Positions 8,847-16,371 of a stretch of 64,000 nucleotides of DNA are shown here, in pieces. Below the pieces are notes generated by a model, which was given only the letters and a program-made list of their open reading frames with translations, had not been told where the DNA came from and did not search any database. The stretch comes from AC-32 sp963763475 (GTDB lineage: Bacteria; Actinomycetota; Thermoleophilia; Gaiellales; Gaiellaceae), in the NCBI GenBank assembly GCA_963763475.1, contig CAVXOR010000001.1, positions 372,001 to 436,000 of the forward strand. The letters run 5' to 3'. Every line of letters begins with the position of its first letter. Within the stretch, counting starts at the first letter, position 1. A program made the translations under genes and the position numbers.

Positions 8847-8907
8847 GCGGGCGATGCCCGCACATCCTGGGAACGGCCCCGCAAGCGGGGCCTCCGCCAC
8901 CACCCAG
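8847..8907 (+). promoter_or_regulatory. Structured intergenic element with nested hairpins, function unknown
   Basis: The 266-base gap between the divergent sugar transferase and lysR genes holds a 6-bp hairpin (8847-8852 with 8856-8861) and, just after it, an outer CTGGG/CCCAG stem (8867-8871 with 8903-8907). The outer stem encloses a strong GGCCCCG/CGGGGCC hairpin (8875-8881 with 8886-8892) followed by TCCGCCACCA. The compact order suggests a structured RNA or a regulatory site. It does not sit in an mRNA leader if the leaderless lysR start is right. No known riboswitch class is assigned. Confidence 0.35.
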
Positions 8908-8971
8908 CCGCAATCGTATTGGCGAATTTTCGCGCAGAAGCGTGGCCGCTTCGTGCCGGAACTGTGCCGGC

Positions 8972-8989
8972 TATCGATAAGGTCTGCTT
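8972..8989 (+). promoter_or_regulatory. lysR promoter with TATCGATA palindrome
   Basis: TAAGGT at 8978-8983 is 6 bases from the ATG at 8990, suggesting a leaderless transcript. The palindrome TATCGATA (8972-8979) overlaps it, a possible autoregulatory site. AAGG here is also the only ribosome-binding-like sequence. Confidence 0.4.
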
Positions 8990-9880
8990 ATGGACACGCG
9001 CCAGCTCCAAGCGTTCTGCGCGGTCGTCGAGCTGAAGAGCTTCTCGCAGGCGGCCGAACGGCTCGGCGTGACGCAGCCGGCGATCAGCCTCCAGGTCCGG
9101 TCGCTCGAGAAGCGGCTCGACCGCCGGCTGCTCGACCGCTCGGGCCGCCGGGTGGAGCCGACCGAGGCCGGGCTCGCGCTTTACCGTGGCGCCCAGCGGA
9201 TGCTGCAGCTCGAGGAGCAGCTAATCGAGGAGCTCGCCGAGGGCGAGGCCGGCGAGCTCGGTGGCACGCTCGCCGTGGGCGCCTCGACCGGCCCCGGCAG
9301 CACGGTCGTCCCGGTCCTGCTCTGCGAGTTCCAGCGCGAGCACCCCGGCGTCGCCATCTCGCTCTCGATCTCGGACACCCAGCGCGTGGTCGAGCGGGTG
9401 GCGGAGCGCGAGCTCGAGCTTGGCGTGGTCGGCGCGGCGCGCCGTCACCGCGGCGTCGTCTTCGAGCCGCTCTTCCGCGACGAGGTCGTGCTCGCGGTCC
9501 CGCCCGGTCACTCGTTTGCCGGCCGCACGGTGACCCTCGAGCAGCTGCGCGAGGAGCCGTTGATCGTGATGCAGGAAGGCGCCGGCGTGCGCCAGGTGAT
9601 CGAGGACGAGCTGCGCAGCGTGGGAACGCGTCTGCGCGAGCTGGAACCACGGCTCGAGCTCGGGTTGCAAGAGTCGGTCAAGGCAGCCGTCGTCGCCGGC
9701 TTCGGCGTCACCTTCATCTCGCGGGCCGCGATCGAGGCCGACCTCGCCGCGGGAACGCTCTCGACCGCCCGCGTGAAAGGGCTCGACCCGGCCCGCGAGA
9801 TCTCGCTCGTCCGGTCCGCCGGCCGCTCGCCGACCCGTGCGGCGGAGGCATTCCTGGCCTTCGCCCGAGAGCGACTGTGA
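8990..9880 (+). CDS. LysR-family transcriptional regulator
   Basis: A 296-residue LysR regulator. The N-terminal winged helix-turn-helix (residues 1-60) reads MDTRQLQAFCAVVELKSFSQ, AERLGVTQPAISLQVRSLEK and ends GRRVEPTEAG. An effector-binding domain of periplasmic-protein fold follows from about residue 88 (GTLAVGASTGPGS). It precedes and overlaps (GTGA) the dehydrogenase gene and the molybdenum hydroxylase genes, so it probably controls this catabolic set. The effector is unknown. Start ATG 8990 gives the standard N-terminus. Confidence 0.92.
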   Translation: MDTRQLQAFCAVVELKSFSQAAERLGVTQPAISLQVRSLEKRLDRRLLDRSGRRVEPTEAGLALYRGAQRMLQLEEQLIEELAEGEAGELGGTLAVGASTGPGSTVVPVLLCEFQREHPGVAISLSISDTQRVVERVAERELELGVVGAARRHRGVVFEPLFRDEVVLAVPPGHSFAGRTVTLEQLREEPLIVMQEGAGVRQVIEDELRSVGTRLRELEPRLELGLQESVKAAVVAGFGVTFISRAAIEADLAAGTLSTARVKGLDPAREISLVRSAGRSPTRAAEAFLAFARERL

Positions 9881-10839
9881 TCGTCCGCTGGGGCCTCGAG
9901 GAGCTCGAGGGCCTGCTCACCGAGCTCGGGGTCGAGCGCCCGTTCCTCGTCGCGAGCGAGCGCTGGAACGAGCTGCCCTTGCCTGCCACCGGCCGCTGGA
10001 GCGAGGTGCCGACCGACCGCATTGCCGAAGTGACAGCGGCCGCCGGCGGCGCGGACGGCCTGCTCGCCGTGGGTGGCGGCAGCGCAATCGACTTGGCAAA
10101 GGCCGTCTCCGCAGGCACGGGCTTGCCGCTCGTCTCGGTGCCGACGACCTACGCGGGCGCCGAGTGGACGGGGTTCTTCGGCGTCCGCGACCCCGACCGG
10201 CGGATGAAGGGCGGCGGCGCCGGCGCGCACCTCGCCGGGATCGTCTACGAGCCGCGCCTAACGCTCGACCTGCCGCGCGACCAGAGCGGGGGGACGGCGC
10301 TGAACGCGCTCGCGCACTGCGCCGAGGCGCTCTACGTGGCCGGCCACAACCCGGAGGGCGATCGGGAGGCGCTCGCAGGCGCGAAGCTGATCGACGCGGC
10401 GCTGCCGGAGGTGCTCGACAACGGGCACGATCTCGAAGCCCGCACGCGTCTGCTCGAAGGCGCCCAGCACGCCGGCGCGGCGCTCGGCTCGGCGGGCTTG
10501 GCGCTCGGGCACGCGATGGCCCAGGCGCTCGGCGGCCGCTACGGGATCGCTCACGGCGCCGCGAACGCGCTCTGCCTGCCGCCGGCGCTGCGCTTCAACG
10601 AGCCGGTCGCAGCAGAAGCAATCGGCCACTTCGGCGATGCGCTCGGCGTCGACGAGCCGGCCGCCCGGGTCGAGGAGCTCGCCCGTGCCTCCGGCTTCAC
10701 GCGTCTCCGCGAGCTCGGCGTGCCCGAGGACGAGCTCGACGAGGTCGCCGCCGCCGTGGTCGAGCGCGCGGGCGCGAAGGCCAACCCGCGCCAGGCGACC
10801 CCGGCCGAGGTCGAAAAGCTCTTGCGCTCCATCTGGTGA
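9877..10839 (+). CDS. Iron-containing alcohol dehydrogenase family, maleylacetate-reductase-like
   Basis: A 320-residue NAD(P)-dependent dehydrogenase of the group III metal-dependent alcohol dehydrogenases. The dinucleotide motif VGGGSAIDLAKAV lies near residue 65, then VPTTYAGAEWTGFFGVRD. Metal-site histidines are placed as expected: His147 (ALAHCAEALY), His212 (GHAMAQALGG) and His226 (IAHGAANAL). The TTYAG and LTLDLP...NALAHCAEALY pattern is closest to maleylacetate reductases, which reduce maleylacetate to 3-oxoadipate in aromatic breakdown. It is about 30 residues shorter than typical members at the N-terminus. The GTG start overlaps the lysR stop. No ring-cleavage dioxygenase of the hydroxyquinol route is seen nearby, so the substrate may differ. 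Confidence 0.82.
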   Translation: MIVRWGLEELEGLLTELGVERPFLVASERWNELPLPATGRWSEVPTDRIAEVTAAAGGADGLLAVGGGSAIDLAKAVSAGTGLPLVSVPTTYAGAEWTGFFGVRDPDRRMKGGGAGAHLAGIVYEPRLTLDLPRDQSGGTALNALAHCAEALYVAGHNPEGDREALAGAKLIDAALPEVLDNGHDLEARTRLLEGAQHAGAALGSAGLALGHAMAQALGGRYGIAHGAANALCLPPALRFNEPVAAEAIGHFGDALGVDEPAARVEELARASGFTRLRELGVPEDELDEVAAAVVERAGAKANPRQATPAEVEKLLRSIW

Positions 10840-10848
10840 CGCTCGGCG

Positions 10849-10884
10849 TTGCAGGCGCGCGGCGCCTCCGCATACGATTCCGCC
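10849..10884 (+). promoter_or_regulatory. Promoter of the molybdenum hydroxylase operon, leaderless
   Basis: TTGCAG (10849-10854), an 18-base spacer, TACGAT (10873-10878), 6 bases, then ATG 10885. Both promoter hexamers are good, and the spacing makes the mRNA begin at or next to the ATG. This is one of the two most convincing promoters in the window. Confidence 0.6.
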
Positions 10885-11688
10885 ATGCTGCTGAGCGAGG
10901 TGGGGTACGCGCGGCCGGCGACGCTCGAGCAGGCACTGGGGGTGCTGGCGGACCACCCCGGCGCCCGCGCCCTCGCCGGTGGGCAGACGCTGGTCAACGT
11001 GATGAAGGCCCGCGCTGCGGCACCGGACGTGCTCGTCGACCTCGCCGGCATCTCCGAGCTGAAAGGGATCGAGCTCTCCGGGAGCGGCACGCTGGAGCTC
11101 GGCGCGATGGTCACCTACAGCGAGCTGATCGCTTCGGCCGAAGCGCGGGCGCGGCCGATCCTCGGCGAGGTCTGTGCGCAGATCGCGGACGTCCAGGTCC
11201 GCAACCGCGGCACGATCGGCGGCAACGTCTGCTCGAGCGATCCCACGAACCACTTGCCGCCACTGTTCGTGGCGCTTGGCGCGGAGTTCACGGTCGCCGG
11301 GCCGGGCGGCGAGCGGAGCGTGCCCGCCCAGGACTTCTTCCTCGGCGTCTACATGACCGCCGCGGGTCCCGGCGAGCTGCTGACGAAGATCACGGTTCCC
11401 CCGGGCCGCAGCGACGGCTTCGCCTCCATCCCGATCGGCGTGGACGGAACCTGCATCGTCAATGCGGCCGCCTCGGTCAACGGCGGCGTTCGGGTGGCGC
11501 TCGGGTGCGTCGGCGCGACGCCGGTCGTGGTCGAGCCCGATGCCACGGATCCGGATGCTGTCCAAAGCGCCGTGCGGGATTCCGGGATCGAGCCGCCCTC
11601 CGACGTGCACGCCTCTGCCGAGTACCGCCGCCGGCTCGCGGAGGTCGTGGCCGCCCGCGCAGTCGAGCAGGCCGGGAAGGGGAGCTGA
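10885..11688 (+). CDS. coxM: Molybdenum hydroxylase FAD-binding (medium) subunit
   Basis: FAD subunit of a xanthine dehydrogenase/CO dehydrogenase-family enzyme, 267 residues. It passes electrons from the iron-sulfur subunit to an acceptor. The two FAD motifs are seen: ALAGGQTLVNVMKAR near residues 29-43 and RNRGTIGGNVCSSDPTNHLPPL near 105-126. The CO dehydrogenase flavoprotein C-terminal domain follows from about residue 160. ATG 10885 was preferred to a TTG 12 codons upstream because of the promoter spacing and the family N-terminus. The gene order (medium, small, large, CoxG-like) is that of carbon-monoxide-dehydrogenase-type operons, but the large subunit is not a true CO dehydrogenase. 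Confidence 0.92.
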   Translation: MLLSEVGYARPATLEQALGVLADHPGARALAGGQTLVNVMKARAAAPDVLVDLAGISELKGIELSGSGTLELGAMVTYSELIASAEARARPILGEVCAQIADVQVRNRGTIGGNVCSSDPTNHLPPLFVALGAEFTVAGPGGERSVPAQDFFLGVYMTAAGPGELLTKITVPPGRSDGFASIPIGVDGTCIVNAAASVNGGVRVALGCVGATPVVVEPDATDPDAVQSAVRDSGIEPPSDVHASAEYRRRLAEVVAARAVEQAGKGS

Positions 11689-12173
11689 TGGACGTCGTCA
11701 CGTCGCAGACCGTCAGCGTCGAGGTGAACGGCACGACCTACGAGCGCGAGGTCGAGGCCCGGCGCCTCCTGATCCATTTCCTGCGCGACGACCTCGACCT
11801 GACGGGATCGCACGTCGGCTGCGACACGGGCAACTGCGGCGCGTGCAGCGTGATCCTCGACGGCACGCTCGTGAAGAGCTGCATGCTGCTCGCGGTGCAG
11901 GTCGACGGCGCGTCGATCGAGACGGTCGAAGGGCTCGCGCAGGAGGACGAGCTGAGCCCGCTGCAGCAGGCTTTCAGCGACCACCACGCCCTCCAGTGCG
12001 GCTACTGCACGCCCGGCATGCTGATGAGCGCGACCGCGCTGCTGCGCGAGAACTCGACCCCGAGCGACGACGAGATCGCGAAGGCGATCCAGGGCAACAT
12101 CTGCCGCTGCACTGGCTACTGGAACATCTTCAAGGCGGTCAAGGCGGCCTCCGGCCAGGAGGTCGGCGAGTGA
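11688..12173 (+). CDS. coxS: Molybdenum hydroxylase 2Fe-2S (small) subunit
   Basis: Electron-transfer subunit of 161 residues with two [2Fe-2S] clusters. The plant-type ferredoxin site has Cys45, Cys50, Cys53 (GCDTGNCGACS) and Cys65. The alpha-helical second site has Cys104 and Cys107 (QCGYCTPGM) and Cys139 and Cys141 (NICRCTGYWNI). All eight ligands are present. The ATG overlaps the stop of the FAD subunit by one base, and the stop overlaps the large-subunit start (GTGA). Length is normal, and no twin-arginine signal is present, so the enzyme is cytoplasmic. Confidence 0.95.
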   Translation: MDVVTSQTVSVEVNGTTYEREVEARRLLIHFLRDDLDLTGSHVGCDTGNCGACSVILDGTLVKSCMLLAVQVDGASIETVEGLAQEDELSPLQQAFSDHHALQCGYCTPGMLMSATALLRENSTPSDDEIAKAIQGNICRCTGYWNIFKAVKAASGQEVGE

Positions 12174-14644
12174 GCGAGACGACGGTCACCGAGCCGCTCG
12201 TCGTCGAGCAGACGGAGACGAAGCCCGGGTACGCCGGCCAGAACGTGCCGCGCAAGGAGGACAAGCGGCTCGTCCAGGGTGAGGGCGTCTTCTTCGACGA
12301 CGTCAAGCGCCACAACATGGGCTACGTCCACTTCGTCCGCTCGCCGTACGCGCACGCCAAGCTCCGCTCCGTCGACGTCTCGAAGGCGCTCGAGCACCCC
12401 GGCGTGCTCGGCACGCTGACCGGCGACGAGGTGGCGCTGCTGACCGACCCGTTCTTCCAGATCTCCTCGCCGCCGGGCGCGCACCTGAAGGACTTCTGCC
12501 TCGCCGTCGGCAAGGCACGCTTCGTCGGCGAACCGGTCGCCGCGGTGGTGGCCACGACGCGCGAGACCGCTCGCGACGCCTCCGAGCTGGTCGAGGTCGA
12601 GTACGAGCCGTTGCCCGCGCTGACCGACGCGCGCGAGGCGCTCGCCGACGGCGCGCCGCTGCTGCACGACGAGGCGGGTACGAACCTCACCTGGGAGGGC
12701 GTCTACGAGTGGGGCGACCTCGACCAGGCGTTCGCCGAGGCCGACCGGGTTCTGAAGATTTCCGAGCTCCACTTCGACCGCTTCAACTCGACGCCGCTCG
12801 AGTGCAACGGAGCGCTCGTGGAGTTCAACAAGGGCACGGGGCAGTGGACGATCATCACCAACAACCAGTTCCCCGGGTTCGCCGCGATCATGATGGGGCC
12901 GGCGATGCGGGTCGGGCTCGACAAGCTCCGTTTCGTCACCCAGGACATCGGCGGCGGCTTCGGCAACAAGATCACCTCGCACCCGCAGCTCGTCGCCTGC
13001 TGCTTGCTCGCCCGCAAGCTCAACCGACCCGTGCAGTGGACGGAGTGGCGGACGGATTTCCACCTCTCGATGTCGCACGGCAACGAGCGCTGGTTCCAGG
13101 ACACCGAGGTCGCGGTCAAGGAGGACGGCACGCTGCTCGGCTTCCGGACGACCGCGCTCGACGACGCGGGCGCGTGGCTGCGCTACGAGCCGCTCGGCGG
13201 CGTCATCTGGGCGCAGGTCACGCCGGGCATGTACCGCTGGCGCCACATCCGGCTCGACTTCAAGCAGGTCACGACGAACAAGGCGCCGGTCTCGCCGAAC
13301 CGCGGCTACTCGCGCATGCAGCACCTCTGGTTCACGGAGCGCGTGATCGACATCGTCGCCCACGAGCTCGGCCTCGATCCGGTCGAGGTGCGCAAGCGCA
13401 ACTACATCAAGGCCGACGAGATGCCTTACGAAACGCCGAACGGCTGCGTCTACGACTCGGGCGACTACGCGAAGATGCTCGATACCGCGCTCGAGCTGAT
13501 CGGGTACGACGAGCTCGAGTCGCGGCGCTCCGACGCCGAGTCGCGCGGGAAGCTGCTCGGTCTCGGGATCGGCTCGACGCTCGACTCCGGCACGAACAAC
13601 TTCGGGCAGTCGCGCCTGATCAACCCGGAGCTGCAGTTCTCCGGGAACAACGAGGTCGCGACGGTGAAGCTCGACATCTTCGGCGAGATCGTGGTCACGC
13701 TCGGCACCACGCCGCAGGGCCAGAGCCACGAGACGACCGCCGCCCAGGTCGTGGCCGACATCCTCGGCTGCTCGGTCGACGACGTGAACGTGCGCGCGGG
13801 GCACGATTCGTACTGGAACTCGCACGCGGGCTTCTCGGGCACCTACGCGAGCCAGTTCGCGGTCACCGGCCTGGGCGCGGTCAAGGGTGCGACCGAGATG
13901 CTCGCGGAGCAGATGAAGAAGCTCGCCTCGGTCGTGCTCGGCTGCTCGACCGACGACATCGAGCTCGCCGAGGGACAGGCGCGGATGAAGGCCAATCCCG
14001 AGGCCGCGCTGCCGTTCATGGCGCTCGGGGCGATCATCAACGCCAACAACGCCGGCCTGCCCGAGGACCTCGACGTCACGCTCAACTGCCGCTACGTATA
14101 TCGGCCGCCGTTCGACCCACCGGACGTCGAGCGGAAGTTCGGGAACCTGACGCTCACCTACGCCGCCCAGGTGCACGTGGCGGTGGTCGAGGTCGACCCC
14201 GAGACCGGCGTCTACGAGATCGTCGACTACGCGGCCGTGGACGACTGCGGCAAGCGGATCAACCCCCAGGTGGTGGAGGGCCAGGTGATGGGCGCGACCG
14301 CCCAGGCGCTCGGGGCGGCGACGCACGAGACCTTCACCTACGACGAGGACGGGAACCTGCTGACGCCCAACTTCTACGACTACCACGTTCCCCACGCGCT
14401 CGACATGCCGCCGCTCAAGACCGGCTACGTCGAGAGCGCGTCGCCGTTCACCTCGATGGGGACGAAGGGCATGGGCGAGGGCGGCGGGGCCGGGATCCAC
14501 GCGGTCTGCGCCGCGCTGCAGGACGCGCTCCGCCCGCGCGGCAACCCGATCGTCTACGACAGCTCCAACCCGTACCACCGCGTCTGGGAACTGCTCTCCG
14601 ATCCCGAGGAGAGCCGGAAGCGCGTCGCGGTGGACTCGCGATGA
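12170..14644 (+). CDS. coxL: Molybdenum hydroxylase large subunit, CoxL-like, non-CO-dehydrogenase type
   Basis: Mo-cofactor subunit of 824 residues of the xanthine oxidase family, which hydroxylates a carbon next to nitrogen in heterocycles or oxidises aldehydes using water. Motifs are DIGGGFGNK, TTPQGQSHETT and GTKGMGEGG with the catalytic Glu770. The active-site loop reads SPNRGYSRMQ (Asn377-Arg382), where form I CO dehydrogenases have AYRCSFR and form II AYRGAGR. The cysteine that binds copper in CO dehydrogenase is absent, so this is not a CO oxidiser. The substrate is unknown; an N-heterocycle is a reasonable guess from the hydrolases downstream. The GTG start and ATGA end couple it to its neighbours. 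Confidence 0.92.
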   Translation: MSETTVTEPLVVEQTETKPGYAGQNVPRKEDKRLVQGEGVFFDDVKRHNMGYVHFVRSPYAHAKLRSVDVSKALEHPGVLGTLTGDEVALLTDPFFQISSPPGAHLKDFCLAVGKARFVGEPVAAVVATTRETARDASELVEVEYEPLPALTDAREALADGAPLLHDEAGTNLTWEGVYEWGDLDQAFAEADRVLKISELHFDRFNSTPLECNGALVEFNKGTGQWTIITNNQFPGFAAIMMGPAMRVGLDKLRFVTQDIGGGFGNKITSHPQLVACCLLARKLNRPVQWTEWRTDFHLSMSHGNERWFQDTEVAVKEDGTLLGFRTTALDDAGAWLRYEPLGGVIWAQVTPGMYRWRHIRLDFKQVTTNKAPVSPNRGYSRMQHLWFTERVIDIVAHELGLDPVEVRKRNYIKADEMPYETPNGCVYDSGDYAKMLDTALELIGYDELESRRSDAESRGKLLGLGIGSTLDSGTNNFGQSRLINPELQFSGNNEVATVKLDIFGEIVVTLGTTPQGQSHETTAAQVVADILGCSVDDVNVRAGHDSYWNSHAGFSGTYASQFAVTGLGAVKGATEMLAEQMKKLASVVLGCSTDDIELAEGQARMKANPEAALPFMALGAIINANNAGLPEDLDVTLNCRYVYRPPFDPPDVERKFGNLTLTYAAQVHVAVVEVDPETGVYEIVDYAAVDDCGKRINPQVVEGQVMGATAQALGAATHETFTYDEDGNLLTPNFYDYHVPHALDMPPLKTGYVESASPFTSMGTKGMGEGGGAGIHAVCAALQDALRPRGNPIVYDSSNPYHRVWELLSDPEESRKRVAVDSR

Positions 14645-15330
14645 GGGTTGCGGGAGAGCGGACGTTCTCCGCGCCGCGTGCCGCCGTGTGGCACGTGCTG
14701 AACGACCCCGCCTCGATGGCGGCGACGATGCCCGGCGTCGAGAGCTTCGACGTCGAGGACGAGCGCCGCTGGCGCGCCAACGTGAAGATCCCTCTCGGTC
14801 TCGGCACCCTCGGCATGACGATGGACATGGAGAAGACCGAGGAGCGCGAGCCCGAGTTCGCGCGCCTCGCGATCAAGGGCAACGGTGTCGGCGCGATCCT
14901 GAGCATGACCACCGCGTTCAACCTCAGCGACGAGGGCGGCGCGACGAAGATGGACTGGGAAGCCGACGTGCGCATAGCCGGCCCGGTCGGGTCGATGGGC
15001 CAGCGCGTGCTCCAGCCGATCGTCAACCAGCAGGTGCAGCACGTGCTGGCGGCGCTCGACCAGCAGGTGCAGCAGGCGGCGACGGGCGGCACCCGCGAGC
15101 CGGGCGACGCTGCCGGCGGCGGCAGCGGGCCGGCCGGCACCGAGAAGCCGAGCCCGGAGGCTCCGGCGACACCGGCAGGCGACCTCGACGACTACGGCGA
15201 GCCGGCGGAGAGCGACCCTGACCCGGAGCCGGACAGCGGCACGAGCGGCGCGGACGAGGGCGTCAACCCTCTGGCGCCCGAGACGTACGAGCCTGAGCCC
15301 GAGGGGCCGACCACCTCCACCGAGGACTGA
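14641..15330 (+). CDS. CoxG-like SRPBCC protein with acidic proline-rich tail
   Basis: A 229-residue protein related to CO dehydrogenase subunit G, which has a START/SRPBCC fold and recruits the molybdenum enzyme to the membrane. Residues 1-145 match: GERTFSAPRAAVWHVLNDPASMAATMPGVE and later GPVGSMGQRVLQPIVNQQV. From about residue 150 the chain becomes a low-complexity Gly/Pro/Glu/Asp tail without predicted structure and without the hydrophobic end of some CoxG proteins. It overlaps the large-subunit stop by ATGA, so it probably serves that enzyme as an anchoring or maturation factor. Confidence 0.85.
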   Translation: MRVAGERTFSAPRAAVWHVLNDPASMAATMPGVESFDVEDERRWRANVKIPLGLGTLGMTMDMEKTEEREPEFARLAIKGNGVGAILSMTTAFNLSDEGGATKMDWEADVRIAGPVGSMGQRVLQPIVNQQVQHVLAALDQQVQQAATGGTREPGDAAGGGSGPAGTEKPSPEAPATPAGDLDDYGEPAESDPDPEPDSGTSGADEGVNPLAPETYEPEPEGPTTSTED

Positions 15331-15336
15331 GCCAAT

Positions 15337-16371
15337 TTGCCCCCGCCCTTCCGGATCGGGGTGATGCAGCTGACCATGGAGCCGCTCGACGAGATGGTCG
15401 CGTCGGCGCGCGCGATGGACGAGGCGGGCATGGACACGGTCTGGCTCGCCGAGGCCTACCCCTGGTGGCGCAAGCATGGGATGGAGGCCCGTTCCTCGAC
15501 CGTCGCCTCGGCCGTGATCGCGCGCGAGACCCAGCGACTGACGATCGGCTGGGGGATCATCTCACCGTTCACGCGGCATCCGGTGCAGGTCGGGATGGAC
15601 GCGCGCGTGGTGCAGGAGGCGGCCGGCCCCGGCCGCTTCGTGCTCGGTTTCGGGACCTCGAAGATCTTCCTCAACAACGCGCAGATGCAGACCAAGAAGA
15701 CGCTCGGCCCGATGCGCGACGCGGTCGCGATCGCCAGGGGCATCCTCGGTGGCGAAGCCTTCGAGTACGAGGGCTCCACCTGGAACGCGTCGGTGCCTGC
15801 GCTCGCCCCGGAGGCGCACACGCCGCGCGAGGTGCCGCCGGTCTACGTCGCCGCGACGGCGCCGAAGATGCAGGCGCTCGCGGGCGAGATCGGCGACGGC
15901 TGCCTGACGCCGTCGATCACGACGCCGGCCTTCGTGCGTTACACGCGCGAGAACGTCGCGCGCGACATCGACATCGGCTGCACGATCGTCGCGTCGATCC
16001 ACGAGGCCGACCGCGACGCCGGCCGTGACGGTGCCCGCGAGATCGCCGGCATGTACCTGGCCAACAAGGTGCAGAACATCCAGGGCGCCGCCGACACGCT
16101 GCTCGACCTCGCCGGGATCACGCAGGACGAGATCCGCCCGGTGGCCGAGGCGATGGAGCGAGGCGGCCGCCTCGCGGCGAAGGCCGAGGTGACCGACGAG
16201 CTGCTCGACAAGTGCAAGCCGATAGCGGGCACGCCGGAAGATTGCATCGCCGCGATCGAGGAGTACAAGGAGTCGGGCTGCACTCACGTGATGCTCGAGC
16301 TCTGGGGCGCGAAGCGGCACGAGCAGATCCGGCTCTTCGGCGAGCGCGTCCTGCCGGCCGTGCGCGCATGA
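15337..16371 (+). CDS. LLM-class flavin (FMN or F420)-dependent oxidoreductase
   Basis: A 344-residue luciferase-like TIM-barrel oxidoreductase. Recognisable parts are FRIGVMQLTMEPLDEMVASARAMDEAGMDTVWLAEAYPWWRK, LTIGWGIISPFTRHPVQ, RFVLGFGTS and PPVYVAATAPKMQALAGEIGDG. These resemble F420-dependent methylene-tetrahydromethanopterin reductases and FMN monooxygenases; sequence alone does not settle the cofactor. TTG 15337 is six bases after the CoxG stop; an in-frame GTG at 15361 is an alternative. The stop overlaps the M20 start (ATGA). It probably acts on the product of the molybdenum hydroxylase. Confidence 0.88.
   Translation: MPPPFRIGVMQLTMEPLDEMVASARAMDEAGMDTVWLAEAYPWWRKHGMEARSSTVASAVIARETQRLTIGWGIISPFTRHPVQVGMDARVVQEAAGPGRFVLGFGTSKIFLNNAQMQTKKTLGPMRDAVAIARGILGGEAFEYEGSTWNASVPALAPEAHTPREVPPVYVAATAPKMQALAGEIGDGCLTPSITTPAFVRYTRENVARDIDIGCTIVASIHEADRDAGRDGAREIAGMYLANKVQNIQGAADTLLDLAGITQDEIRPVAEAMERGGRLAAKAEVTDELLDKCKPIAGTPEDCIAAIEEYKESGCTHVMLELWGAKRHEQIRLFGERVLPAVRA

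Noticed and set aside
8847..8907. Cobalamin riboswitch, suggested by GGGAA followed by CCGCCAC
   Set aside because: The spacing and the rest of the B12-box architecture are missing, and no cobalamin gene lies nearby.
8724..8989. tRNA or small structured RNA gene in the longest gap
   Set aside because: No cloverleaf or anticodon arm can be drawn and no promoter clearly points into it.
12116..14578. Long minus-strand open frame of 820 codons
   Set aside because: Antisense shadow of the molybdenum subunit gene; low-complexity composition and no motifs.
10885..14644. Carbon monoxide dehydrogenase operon
   Set aside because: The gene order and CoxG fit, but the large subunit lacks the copper-binding cysteine loop of true CO dehydrogenases.
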